Shown here: positions 54,665 to 63,252 of the stretch, piece after piece
How positions within the stretch are numbered: the first letter of the stretch is position 1
Layout of the letters: each line of letters starts with the position of its first letter
Source: Acetobacterium fimetarium
Lineage (GTDB): Bacteria > Bacillota > Clostridia > Eubacteriales > Eubacteriaceae
Assembly (NCBI RefSeq): GCF_014284475.1
Contig: NZ_WJBC01000013.1
Coordinates: 1 to 64,000 of the forward strand
Reading direction: 5' to 3'
DNA: 64,000 bases
Program-made: the position numbers and the translations under genes
Notes under the pieces: generated by a model
Told to the model about the DNA's origin: nothing
What the model saw: only the letters and a program-made list of their open reading frames with translations
Databases searched by the model: none

Positions 54665-54835
54665 TCGCGATACTGCCGTGAGCTCCGCTGCCAGTTTACA
54701 CGAAACACTTTTTACATTGTACGGCGGACAGTTCTCCGAACTGTTCGCCTACACGTTACAAAATTGTTTGTGTAAACTGACAGCAAAGCAATGATTGTTC
54801 AGTAGTTTAGAAATTTGCAGTTGCCTAATGATTCT
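54665..54835 (+). repeat. Palindromic intergenic repeat, copy C
   Basis: Aligns without gaps to copy B over 54678-54801. Arm CAGTTTACAC pairs perfectly with GTGTAAACTG here. A54705 and T54767 replace the C-G pair of copy B (4905, 4967), a compensatory change. Lies between prkC and rsgA and fills the gap up to the rsgA ribosome site. Confidence 0.88.
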
Positions 54836-54856
54836 TAAAACAAGGAGATGTGATAT

Positions 54857-55747
54857 TTGATATCAGACAAAAAAAAGATTGGAAAAATAATAAAAGGAAT
54901 CGGCGGATTCTATTATGTAAAAACTCAGAGCGCTGATGAAACTTTGGAATGCAAAGCCAGAGGTGTATTAAGGCATCAAAAAATCATTCCAACTGTTGGC
55001 GATGAAGTAATGATTCAATCGGATAATCCGGGAGAATGGATGATCGAAGCCATTCTCCCGAGAAAAAATATTTTTGTAAGACCTCCTGTGGCCAATGTTG
55101 ACATTGGCCTCATTGTTTTTTCAATGAAAAATCCAAAACCCAATTTGTTGCTCTTGGATATGCTGCTGATCAGTTCGGAAATCCAAAATGTGGAACCGGT
55201 TATCTGCTTTACCAAAAGAGATTTAGTCAGTGAAAAAGAGGAAGCGGCATTAAGAGAAATATACGGAAAAACCCCGTATAAGCTGTTTTTTTTCAGCAAT
55301 GATGATTATCCGACAATGGATGAAATCACCCGCAAGATAGGCGGTAAAACCGCTTTTATGGCCGGGCCATCGGGCGTTGGAAAGTCAACGATGGCGAACT
55401 ACCTGTGTGCAGATCAGACCATGGAAACCGGCGCGCTCAGCATGAAATTAAAAAGAGGAAAGCACACGACCCGTCATGTTGAACTGCTGGAGACGAAAAA
55501 CGGGGGATTTTTGCTTGATACACCGGGCTTTTCATCATACAAAATATCGGAAATGATCAAAATGGATGAGCTGAGAGAGTATTTTCCGGAGTTCCCGAGA
55601 GGTGAATGCCGGTTCAAAAGCTGCCTGCATAAGGACGAACCATCATGTTGTGTAAAAGAAGCCGTGAACAACGGCAACATCAGTGCCGTCCGGTATGAAC
55701 ACTATCTGAGCATGCTTGAGGAAATAAAAAAGGAACAAATCAGATGA
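54857..55747 (+). CDS. rsgA: Small-ribosomal-subunit biogenesis GTPase RsgA
   Basis: 296-residue circularly permuted GTPase that checks 30S maturation. N-terminal OB fold, then G4 (C-F-T-K-R-D), G1 (G-P-S-G-V-G-K-S), G3 (D-T-P-G-F-S) in the permuted order, and a C-terminal zinc module (C-R-F-K-S-C-L-H...C). TTG start at 54857 with AAGGAGAT seven bases before. It overlaps thiN by four bases; rpe, often between them, is missing. Confidence 0.95.
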   Translation: MISDKKKIGKIIKGIGGFYYVKTQSADETLECKARGVLRHQKIIPTVGDEVMIQSDNPGEWMIEAILPRKNIFVRPPVANVDIGLIVFSMKNPKPNLLLLDMLLISSEIQNVEPVICFTKRDLVSEKEEAALREIYGKTPYKLFFFSNDDYPTMDEITRKIGGKTAFMAGPSGVGKSTMANYLCADQTMETGALSMKLKRGKHTTRHVELLETKNGGFLLDTPGFSSYKISEMIKMDELREYFPEFPRGECRFKSCLHKDEPSCCVKEAVNNGNISAVRYEHYLSMLEEIKKEQIR

Positions 55748-56379
55748 AAGTGATTATTTTTTCAAATGGAGAATACCGAAGCCTGGCATTCTATGATGAC
55801 TATCTGAAAAAATTCGATCAGCCGTATATTATTTGTGCCGACGGTGGAGCAAATGTTGCGAAAGAGCTCAATATTGTGCCGGATATTATTTTAGGTGATA
55901 TGGATTCAATAACCGAAGAAACAACGGAATTTTATCGCAATGTGAAATGTGAACGTCATCCGGTCAGAAAAGACGAAACGGATACGGAACTCGCCATCAC
56001 TCATGCAATTGCCTTGGGGGCATCGGAAGTCACGATTTTGGGCGCATTGGGATCGCGGTTGGATCATAGTCTGGGAAATATATTTTTATTGACACGCTTT
56101 CTGGAAGCCGGCATAAAAGGAAAAATTGTTAACGAAAAGAACCTGATTCTGTTAATCAATGAGAATGAAACCTTTGAATTTTCGATTGGCACGGTGATTT
56201 CTTTATTGCCAATCGGCGGCGATGTGGAAGAGATTAACATCAGCGGTTTTGAATACCCGATTGTCAACGGGCGGATGACGATGAAAAATCCTTATGGGAT
56301 CAGCAACGTCGTGACCCAACAGGAACAGAAGATTTCTTTTGCAAAGGGGATGCTTCTGGTTATTATTTCTGAGGACTGA
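55744..56379 (+). CDS. thiN: Thiamine pyrophosphokinase
   Basis: 211 residues: I-C-A-D-G-G-A-N-V-A-K, P-D-I-I-L-G-D-M-D-S-I and K-D-E-T-D-T-E-L-A in the catalytic domain, then the thiamine-binding beta domain (L-L-P-I-G-G-D-V...). Makes thiamine diphosphate from thiamine and ATP. The ATG overlaps the rsgA stop region (ATGA). Confidence 0.94.
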   Translation: MKVIIFSNGEYRSLAFYDDYLKKFDQPYIICADGGANVAKELNIVPDIILGDMDSITEETTEFYRNVKCERHPVRKDETDTELAITHAIALGASEVTILGALGSRLDHSLGNIFLLTRFLEAGIKGKIVNEKNLILLINENETFEFSIGTVISLLPIGGDVEEINISGFEYPIVNGRMTMKNPYGISNVVTQQEQKISFAKGMLLVIISED

Positions 56380-56390
56380 AGTATTTATGG

Positions 56391-56425
56391 AAAAAAGAAA
56401 AAAGAGCCTTGTAAAAAGACTCTTT
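56391..56425 (-). terminator. Intrinsic terminator of rpmB
   Basis: Read on the minus strand: stem AAAGAGTCTT/AAGGCTCTTT (one mismatch), small loop, then TTTCTTTTTT. The convergent thiN transcript would also meet this stem. Confidence 0.8.
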
Positions 56426-56451
56426 CGCTATTTCCCCGAAAAGGAAGGAGA

Positions 56452-56640
56452 CTACGCTCTTTCGACTTTTCCGGATCTTAAACAACGTGTGCAAACACTG
56501 ACGCGTTGTGGAGTACCTTCAACTACAACTTTAACTCTTTGCAAATTGGGTTTCCAAACTCGTTTATTGTGTTTATTTGAATGACTAACCTGGTTGCCTG
56601 AAACAACGGTCTTTTTACATACAAAACATTCTTTAGCCAT
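56452..56640 (-). CDS. rpmB: 50S ribosomal protein L28
   Basis: 62 residues on the minus strand: A-K-E-C-F-V-C (first Cys pair), G-N-Q-V-S-H-S-N-K-H-N-K-R-V-W-K-P-N, and V-C-T-R-C-L-R-S-G-K-V near the end. The C-x2-C pairs suggest the zinc-binding form. GGGAGG precedes the ATG. Inverted between thiN and asp23, as in B. subtilis. Confidence 0.97.
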   Translation of the reverse strand: MAKECFVCKKTVVSGNQVSHSNKHNKRVWKPNLQRVKVVVEGTPQRVSVCTRCLRSGKVERA

Positions 56641-56682
56641 GACATAACCTCCCTTACGCTTACCTTTTATAAAACAAAATGT

Positions 56683-56712
56683 ATTATATCATGAAAAATA
56701 AAAATAAAGCAA
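56683..56712 (-). promoter_or_regulatory. Promoter of rpmB
   Basis: On the minus strand TTGCTT (56712-56707), 18-base spacer, and TATAAT (56688-56683) with an extended -10 TGA. Confidence 0.65.
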
Positions 56713-56720
56713 TAGAATTT

Positions 56721-56749
56721 TTGACTTAATGGATATAATTATGTAAAAT
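56721..56749 (+). promoter_or_regulatory. Promoter of the asp23-fakA operon
   Basis: TTGACT (56721-56726), 17-base spacer, TAAAAT (56744-56749). Its -35 is eight bases from the -35 of the divergent rpmB promoter. Confidence 0.7.
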
Positions 56750-56781
56750 AGAATGAGAAAAAAACAGAAGGAGTAAAATCG

Positions 56782-57126
56782 ATGAAAATAAATAGTGATT
56801 TAGGATATATTGATATTACACGAAAAGCCATCGCAGACATTGCCGGAAATGCAGCAATGGAGTGCTATGGTTTGGTTGGAATGGCTCACAAACGCGGAAA
56901 GGATGGTTTGATCGAAATTCTTTCAGGGGAGCAGGCAAACAAGGGCGTCGGCGTAAAAATCGAAGACGATCGTTTGATCATTGATCTTTATGTTATTTTC
57001 GAATATGCCATAAAAATATCAGTCGTTGCGGAAAATATCATTTCCAATGTTAAATACCAGGTTGAAAAACAAACATCCTTGAAGGTGAAACGAATCAACG
57101 TAAATGTCGTAAGCGTGCGTGTGTAA
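56782..57126 (+). CDS. Asp23/Gls24 family protein (YloU type)
   Basis: 114 residues with the Asp23 fold: an N-terminal segment I-D-I-T-R-K-A-I-A-D-I-A-G-N-A-A, G-V-G-V-K-I-E-D-D, and V-N-V-N-V-V-S-V-R-V at the end (here I-N-V-N-V-V-S-V-R-V). Family members are envelope-stress or membrane-associated proteins; this one is the conserved partner upstream of fakA. ATG with AGAAGGAG. Confidence 0.93.
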   Translation: MKINSDLGYIDITRKAIADIAGNAAMECYGLVGMAHKRGKDGLIEILSGEQANKGVGVKIEDDRLIIDLYVIFEYAIKISVVAENIISNVKYQVEKQTSLKVKRINVNVVSVRV

Positions 57127-57138
57127 ATGGAGGACAGA

Positions 57139-58752
57139 ATGAAAACTCAGACAATTGATGGTGAGATGCTTATAAAAATGTTCCGGTATGGTGCCAGGAA
57201 TTTGGAAATCAACAAAAAAATTGTGGATGAACTGAACGTTTTTCCAGTTCCTGACGGAGACACCGGAACGAATATGTCATTGACATTCACCCATTCAGTC
57301 TCAGAATTTGATAAAATAGAAATACTGAATGTATACAGCGTTGCGAAAACCGCATCATCGGGGGCACTTATTGGAGCACGCGGGAATTCAGGTGTTATTT
57401 TATCCCAGTTACTGCGTGGCTTTGCTGAAGGCTGCAAAGGTCAGGATTATCTTGATATCGAACTGCTGGGGAATGCCATTAAGTTGGCATCCGATGTGGC
57501 TTACAAGGCAGTCATGAAACCGACGGAAGGTACAATTCTCACTGTTGCCCGGGAGATGGCTGAGTTTGCGATGGCAAAAATAAATGAGTATGATGAGCTT
57601 GAAGCCTATCTGTCTGATGTGATTAAGCAGGGGAAAGCGACACTGCAAAAAACGCCGGAAATGCTGCCGGTTTTAAAAGAAGCCGGGGTGGTGGATGCCG
57701 GTGGCCAGGGCCTTATTTGCATTGTCGAAGGTGCCTTGAAAGCCTTGATGAACGAAGAACTCGGCGGGGAGATGGAAATCCACTTGAGCAGCGGGGATAA
57801 ATTCGTCGATGATTCGTACATGAAACCGGAAGACATCACCTTTGGCTATTGTACGGAGTTCATTATAAAAAACGCTTCCGCAGTGGATGACGTTGAATTG
57901 AGAGAATACTTCAACACGCTGGGAGATTGTGTCCTGGTGATTAAGGACGACGCCATCATCAAGGTCCATCTGCACACCGACCATCCGGGTCTGGCACTGG
58001 AACGCGCAGTCAGTTTGGGCAGTTTAACCAGGTTGAAAATTGACAATATGCGGGAACAGTTTGAGGGAAAAGAGACGAAAAAAGAAGAACCGCCGATCCC
58101 GTACGGCTTTATCGCAGTTTCACCGGGTGAAGGATTAACAAAACTTTTTAAAGATCTCGGTGTTACGCGGGTCATTTCTGGCGGGCAGACGATGAATCCG
58201 AGCACACAGGATTTTTTAAATGAAGTGGATCAATTAAATGCAGAAACGATTTTTATTTTCCCCAATAACAGCAATATTATTATGGCGGCCAAACAAGCCA
58301 GCGAAATATCAGATAAACGCGTTCATGTGATTCCATCAAAGACGATTCCCCAGTGCATCGCTTCGATGCTGGCTTTTTCTCCGGAAGCGCAGCCGGATGA
58401 GAATGATCAAGCGATGACGGCGGCAATTGCAAATGTGGCCACCGGAGAAGTAACTTATGCGGTCAGGGATACAAAAATTAATGGATTGAAAATCAAAAAG
58501 TCGGATGTCATTGGTATTACCGGCGGGGAAATCAAGTTTACCGGCAAAAGCATCCAAAAAGTGACCGAAGATTTATTGAATGCGATGGTCGATGAAGACA
58601 GCGAACTCATTTCGATTTATTATGGAAAGGATGTTTCAGAGGATGAGGCGAACGTTTTAGCAAACGAAATCTCCGAAGTTTTCGAAGACTGTGATGTCGA
58701 AATTCATGAGGGGGGCCAGCCGCTTTATTATTACATTGTATCGGTGGAATAG
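57139..58752 (+). CDS. fakA: Fatty acid kinase subunit FakA (YloV, DhaL-type)
   Basis: 537 residues: DhaL/DAK2 ATP-binding domain (N-V-F-P-V-P-D-G-D-T-G-T-N-M near residue 35, G-A-R-G-N-S-G-V), a middle domain and a C-terminal EDD-like domain. FakA phosphorylates fatty acids bound to a FakB (DegV) partner, not found in this window. ATG 57139 is better spaced from GGAGGA than the one at 57127. rpmB-asp23-yloV-recG is a conserved Firmicute order. Confidence 0.94.
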   Translation: MKTQTIDGEMLIKMFRYGARNLEINKKIVDELNVFPVPDGDTGTNMSLTFTHSVSEFDKIEILNVYSVAKTASSGALIGARGNSGVILSQLLRGFAEGCKGQDYLDIELLGNAIKLASDVAYKAVMKPTEGTILTVAREMAEFAMAKINEYDELEAYLSDVIKQGKATLQKTPEMLPVLKEAGVVDAGGQGLICIVEGALKALMNEELGGEMEIHLSSGDKFVDDSYMKPEDITFGYCTEFIIKNASAVDDVELREYFNTLGDCVLVIKDDAIIKVHLHTDHPGLALERAVSLGSLTRLKIDNMREQFEGKETKKEEPPIPYGFIAVSPGEGLTKLFKDLGVTRVISGGQTMNPSTQDFLNEVDQLNAETIFIFPNNSNIIMAAKQASEISDKRVHVIPSKTIPQCIASMLAFSPEAQPDENDQAMTAAIANVATGEVTYAVRDTKINGLKIKKSDVIGITGGEIKFTGKSIQKVTEDLLNAMVDEDSELISIYYGKDVSEDEANVLANEISEVFEDCDVEIHEGGQPLYYYIVSVE

Positions 58753-58787
58753 CCGGGATATTTGCTCAATGAAATGAGGACATTGCC

Positions 58788-60827
58788 ATGAATTGGGAAG
58801 ATTCACTCACCAACATAAAAGGTGTTGGACCCAAAAGAAAAGAAGCCCTGAAGAACCGGGGATTAGAAACGGTTGGCGATCTGTTGAGTTTCTATCCCAG
58901 AAAATACATTGATCGCAGTGTTCTGGGATGCCCGGACAGTATCTCGGAAGAAGCGGAAATATCCATCCGGGCGCGGGTAGCAAGCCGCGGACGGGTTCAG
59001 CGTATTCGCGGAAATCTGACCATTTTTACATTGCCGCTATTGTGGGAAGATAAAAAAATATCAGCGGTGTTTTTTAACCAGCCTTATATAAAAAAGGCCT
59101 TAGAGGAAGACCAGGAATACTTTTTTTATGGAAAAATTAAAATTACCGGCAGCGCGACGAAGATAATCAATCCACAGTTTGTGTCGGCAGATAATCCCGG
59201 AAATTTCTTTGAGCTGACACCGGTATATTCACATATTGCCGGAATCCCGAATAATGCCATTCAGAAGATGGTGCTGCAGATTTTTGATGATGACCTGAAA
59301 ATAAAGGATCACCTACCGGAGTCGATCAGAAAATCAGAGCATCTGCTGAGTATCAAATCGGCATTAAAAGTCATTCATTTGCCCAAATCGCCAGAGGAAG
59401 TGCTAAGGGGAATCGAGCGACTGAAATTCACTGAAGCACTTAAAATTAATATGGGAATCATGTCAAATTCCTTTGATAAAAAATATTCGGATATTGTCAT
59501 TACCGCCTTTGATGGAATAAACCCAGTGATGAACCGGCTGCCGTATGAATTAACAAAGAGCCAGCTATCCGTAATCGATGATATGATCGCAGATATTAAA
59601 AGTGGTCAGGTGATGAATCGTCTGGTTCAGGGAGACGTAGGTTCCGGAAAAACCGTGATTGCCATTATTGCTGCATGTTTAATGGCACAAAATGGCTATC
59701 AAACAGCCTATATGGCGCCCACCGAGATATTGGCGCAGCAGCATGGACGAAGCTTTAAGGAATTGCTGGACGGGACCGGCATCAGCGTTGAAGTGGTGAC
59801 CGGGAGTATCAAAGCGAAGGAAAAAAAAGAAATTCTTGAGCGGGTAGCAAACGGCGAGGTATCAATTGTCATTGGCACCCATGCCCTGATTCAGGAAGCA
59901 GTGGACTATTATAATCTTGGTTTGGTGATCACTGATGAGCAGCATCGCTTTGGCGTGAAACAACGGAGCCGTCTGTCATTAAAAGGAAATCAGCCCCATA
60001 CCATGGTGATGAGCGCGACGCCGATTCCGCGAACCTTATCGCTGATTCTATATGGCGATCTGAATGTTTCCTATATTGATGAATTGCCCAAAGGCCGAAA
60101 ACCCATCAAGACCTATTGTTATGATGAAGCTTCATTTCATAAAATTGTTGGTTTCCTGGAAAAGGAAATGCAGAAAGGCCGGCAGGCCTTTGTTATTTGT
60201 CCTTTTATCGAAGCCTCGGAGGAAATGGAGGAAGTGAGAGACACCGAGACCGTCTATGATCAGCTGCAGGAAAAAATGAACCGGATATATCGGCTGGGCT
60301 GTCTGCATGGGCGTCTCAAAAACGATGAGAAGGAATCTGTCATCACGGCGTTCAATCGCGGCGAAATTGATTGTCTGGTGGCCACCAGTATCATTGAAGT
60401 AGGAATTGATGTGCCAAACGTGAGTGCGATGGTGATACTGAGTGCTGAACGCTTTGGTCTTTCGCAGCTTCATCAGCTACGCGGTCGTGTCGGCCGTGGA
60501 AAACATCAGTCTTATTGTTTCCTAGTCACAAATTCAAAAAGCAAAGAGACGTTGGCTCGAATGAAAGTCATTGTTAATAACAGCAGCGGTAAAACAATCG
60601 CCGATGAAGATTTCCGGCTCAGGGGGCCAGGCGATTATTTCGGATTCAAACAGCACGGGCTGCCTAAATTGGGCCTGCTTAATCCCATGGAAGAGCTTGC
60701 ATTGATCAATCGGACTAAAATAATTGCGGAAGCAATTTTCCAGTCAAACGAAAAAGAGATGATGAATTTTCGAGACGAAGTGCTGCAATCATTTTATCGG
60801 GATATTGAAGAAGTTTCATTTACATAG
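58788..60827 (+). CDS. recG: ATP-dependent DNA helicase RecG
   Basis: 679-residue branch-migration helicase for stalled forks. N-terminal wedge OB domain (I-K-G-V-G-P-K-R at residue 9; R-V-A-S-R-G-R-V), Walker A V-G-S-G-K-T, DEQH motif (T-D-E-Q-H-R-F-G), S-A-T-P-I-P-R-T, and motif VI Q-L-R-G-R-V-G-R-G with intact arginines. Unlike the PriA of this window, all helicase motifs are preserved. Confidence 0.97.
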   Translation: MNWEDSLTNIKGVGPKRKEALKNRGLETVGDLLSFYPRKYIDRSVLGCPDSISEEAEISIRARVASRGRVQRIRGNLTIFTLPLLWEDKKISAVFFNQPYIKKALEEDQEYFFYGKIKITGSATKIINPQFVSADNPGNFFELTPVYSHIAGIPNNAIQKMVLQIFDDDLKIKDHLPESIRKSEHLLSIKSALKVIHLPKSPEEVLRGIERLKFTEALKINMGIMSNSFDKKYSDIVITAFDGINPVMNRLPYELTKSQLSVIDDMIADIKSGQVMNRLVQGDVGSGKTVIAIIAACLMAQNGYQTAYMAPTEILAQQHGRSFKELLDGTGISVEVVTGSIKAKEKKEILERVANGEVSIVIGTHALIQEAVDYYNLGLVITDEQHRFGVKQRSRLSLKGNQPHTMVMSATPIPRTLSLILYGDLNVSYIDELPKGRKPIKTYCYDEASFHKIVGFLEKEMQKGRQAFVICPFIEASEEMEEVRDTETVYDQLQEKMNRIYRLGCLHGRLKNDEKESVITAFNRGEIDCLVATSIIEVGIDVPNVSAMVILSAERFGLSQLHQLRGRVGRGKHQSYCFLVTNSKSKETLARMKVIVNNSSGKTIADEDFRLRGPGDYFGFKQHGLPKLGLLNPMEELALINRTKIIAEAIFQSNEKEMMNFRDEVLQSFYRDIEEVSFT

Positions 60828-60835
60828 GAGGAAAA

Positions 60836-61432
60836 ATGCGTGTAATAGCAGGGGAAAAGCGTGGAAAAAAACTGATCAGTATCTCGGGCGACCGGATCCG
60901 GCCAACAACGGACAAAGTAAAAGGGGCAATTTTCAACAGTCTGCAGAATGACGTGAGGGCAGCCAAAGTATTTGTGGATCTTTTTGCCGGGACCGGGGCA
61001 ATGGGAATTGAAGCCATCAGCCGTGGCGTTGAAATGGCCTGTTTTTTTGATCTGTCGGCTGACAGCATCGGGATTGTAAAAAAAAACCTGGCTCTGACCG
61101 GTTACGAAGCCAGTGCGAAAGTATTCAATTTATCAGCCGAAAAAGGTCTGGAGTGGTTATATCAAAATAAAATAAAAGCTGACATCATCTTCATGGATCC
61201 ACCATATGCCAAAGGCGCGGAAACAATCGGGCTGATTGAAATGATTGCGGAAAAAGAAATTCTTTCGGAAAATGGAAAATTAGTGATAGAATCAGAAAAA
61301 TCTGTTATAATGCCAGTAGTAAAAAAGAATATAACGTGTTACAAATCAAAAAATTATGGTATCACGACAGTTAGTTATTATACTAGGGAGAATTATGAGC
61401 GAGAAAATTGCAGTTTACCCCGGGAGCTTTGA
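60836..61432 (+). CDS. rsmD: 16S rRNA (guanine966-N2)-methyltransferase RsmD
   Basis: 198 residues: M-R-V-I-A-G-x-x-R-G, R-P-T-T-D-K-V-K-G-A-I-F-N, SAM loop V-D-L-F-A-G-T-G-A-M-G-I-E-A and the catalytic D-P-P-Y. The reading frame continues 13 residues past the usual end (after Y-Y-T-R) and overlaps the start of coaD by 38 bases. Eight bases after recG with AGGAGG. Confidence 0.95.
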   Translation: MRVIAGEKRGKKLISISGDRIRPTTDKVKGAIFNSLQNDVRAAKVFVDLFAGTGAMGIEAISRGVEMACFFDLSADSIGIVKKNLALTGYEASAKVFNLSAEKGLEWLYQNKIKADIIFMDPPYAKGAETIGLIEMIAEKEILSENGKLVIESEKSVIMPVVKKNITCYKSKNYGITTVSYYTRENYERENCSLPREL

Positions 61433-61892
61433 TCCCATAACAAAAGGCCATCTTGATATGATCGAGAGAGCAGCTAAAATATTTGATAAAGTGATTGTTT
61501 GTGTCATGGTTAACAGCAGCAAGGAATACCTTTTTACCCGTGATGAACGGGAACAGCTAATTAATGATTGTATCGCTGAAATGAAAAATGTCGAAGTTGA
61601 TTCTTATGACGGACTCCTCATCGATTATGTGAAGTTAAGAAATACCAATATTATTGTCAAGGGGCTTCGGGCCTTTCTGGATTTTGAATACGAGTTTCAA
61701 ATGGCATTAACAAATAAGCATCTTGATAATGATATTGAAACAATGTTTATGATATCAAGCAATAAACATTCTTATTTAAGCTCGACTTTAGTTAAGGAAC
61801 TTGTTAAATTTCAAGGGGATGTCACAGAGTTCCTCCCTAAAAATGTTGAAAGAGCGATGCAAAAGAAATATGAGGAAGGATATATAAGATGA
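61395..61892 (+). CDS. coaD: Phosphopantetheine adenylyltransferase
   Basis: 165 residues; fourth step of coenzyme A synthesis. T-K-G-H (HxGH-type) near residue 15 in P-G-S-F-D-P-I-T-K-G-H-L-D, K-G-L-R-A-F-L-D-F-E-Y-E-F-Q-M and the S-x-x-x-x-S-Y-L-S-S-T-L-V-K-E loop. The ATG at 61395 has AGGGAGAA upstream, all inside the rsmD tail. Confidence 0.96.
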   Translation: MSEKIAVYPGSFDPITKGHLDMIERAAKIFDKVIVCVMVNSSKEYLFTRDEREQLINDCIAEMKNVEVDSYDGLLIDYVKLRNTNIIVKGLRAFLDFEYEFQMALTNKHLDNDIETMFMISSNKHSYLSSTLVKELVKFQGDVTEFLPKNVERAMQKKYEEGYIR

Positions 61893-62335
61893 GGGTTATC
61901 GACTTATTAGCGGAATTAGAAGAAATTGTGGAAAAAGGAAATGCCGTTCCTTTTTCAAGCAAAGCTTTGATTGATCCGGAAGAAATTATCGAGATCATTG
62001 ACGAAATTCGGGATTCACTGCCTGAAGAATTGACGGAAGCAAAAAAAATTGTTGCTGAAAGAAAAAAAATAATTTCCACCGCCCAAAGTGAAGCCGAGCA
62101 CATGAAAGCGGAGGCGGAAAAACGCCTTAAAGAATTGATTGATACGAATGAGGTTACAAAAACGGCAACCGCGCAGGCCAATGAAATAATGCGAAATGCC
62201 AATGCCAGTGCGAAAGCCCTGAAAACAGGAACACAGAATTATACCGATAAACTGCTGTACAGTTTTCAACTGCAACTCAAGGAAATGAATGAGAAAATTG
62301 AGCAAAATCGCAGAGAATTAAAAAACATGAAATAA
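61889..62335 (+). CDS. Coiled-coil protein of the 'vacuolar ATPase subunit H-like' type
   Basis: 148 residues, highly charged and almost entirely helical; a long coiled coil from about residue 50 (E-A-K-K-I-V-A-E-R-K-K...) to the end. Small genes of this kind follow coaD in Clostridia and are loosely annotated as ATPase subunit or DivIVA-like; none of these functions is shown. Overlaps coaD by four bases. Confidence 0.8.
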   Translation: MRVIDLLAELEEIVEKGNAVPFSSKALIDPEEIIEIIDEIRDSLPEELTEAKKIVAERKKIISTAQSEAEHMKAEAEKRLKELIDTNEVTKTATAQANEIMRNANASAKALKTGTQNYTDKLLYSFQLQLKEMNEKIEQNRRELKNMK

Positions 62336-62337
62336 AG

Positions 62338-62378
62338 GGAAAGAGACGGGGGTTGTGTGATGAACACGCCCTCTTTTA
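62338..62378 (+). terminator. Possible terminator hairpin before cvfB
   Basis: AAAGAG...GGG and GTGT pair imperfectly with ACAC...CCC-TCTTTT around loop GATGA. The stem has bulges; the T tract is short. Confidence 0.45.
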
Positions 62379-62412
62379 CTCTTATCTACTAAAATAAACG
62401 AGGTTAATATAA

Positions 62413-63252
62413 ATGATTGAAGTTGGTAAAGTACAAACACTGAAAATAGAACGGCTGACAGCCATAGGGGCATATTTATATGACGGACATGATGCCAAAA
62501 ACGCCGTACTGCTGCCAGGAAAAGAAGTGTCGAAGGATGCCCGGGTAAATGATGAGATCGAGGTTTTTGTCTATCGTGATTCAAGTGATCGTTTGATTTC
62601 AACGACGCGTCGCCCCAAAATTCAGTTAGGTGAGTTTGCCGCATTGAAAGTCGTGGATATCACGAAGGTGGGAGCATTTTTGGATTGGGGTCTGGAGAAG
62701 GATCTGTTGCTGCCCTACAATGAACAGACACTTAAGGTTCATAAGGGCAGAGAATATCTCGTGAATCTATATACTGACAAAAGTGACCGTCTTTGTGCGA
62801 CGATGAAGATATATCCGCTCTTAAAGGTCGGGTCTACGCATAAAATCGGCGAATGGGTAGAAGGCTATGTCTATCAAATCAACCCGGAAATTGGAGCATT
62901 TGTGGCGATTGAGAATCTTTATCACGGATTGATTCTGATGAAAGATACCAACACGGACATTCACTGCGGCGAAAAGGTTCATGCCAGAATATCGGAAGTC
63001 AGAAATGACGGAAAACTCGTCTTAAGTCCCAACAAGAAAGCATATAAAGAAATTCCCAAAGATGCGTTGACGATTTTAACAAAACTCAATGAAAGCAAAG
63101 GCGTTTTGCCCTTCAACGATAAAACCGATGCAATCATCATCAAAAAAGAACTGAATATGAGCAAAAGCTCATTCAAGCGAGCTGTTGGCAAATTGCTGAA
63201 AGAAAAGAAAATCCGGTTAACGGAACGGGGTATTGAAAAAAATGGAAGATAA
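62413..63252 (+). CDS. cvfB: CvfB-like S1-domain RNA-binding protein
   Basis: 279 residues with three S1-like segments (G-A-Y-L-Y-D-G..., V-G-A-F-L-D-W-G-L-E-K-D-L-L-L-P, I-G-A-F-V-A-I-E-N-L-Y-H-G) and a winged-helix C terminus (M-S-K-S-S-F-K-R-A-V-G-K-L). CvfB regulates virulence gene expression in Staphylococcus; here presumably a general RNA-binding regulator. ATG has CGAGG upstream. Confidence 0.93.
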   Translation: MIEVGKVQTLKIERLTAIGAYLYDGHDAKNAVLLPGKEVSKDARVNDEIEVFVYRDSSDRLISTTRRPKIQLGEFAALKVVDITKVGAFLDWGLEKDLLLPYNEQTLKVHKGREYLVNLYTDKSDRLCATMKIYPLLKVGSTHKIGEWVEGYVYQINPEIGAFVAIENLYHGLILMKDTNTDIHCGEKVHARISEVRNDGKLVLSPNKKAYKEIPKDALTILTKLNESKGVLPFNDKTDAIIIKKELNMSKSSFKRAVGKLLKEKKIRLTERGIEKNGR

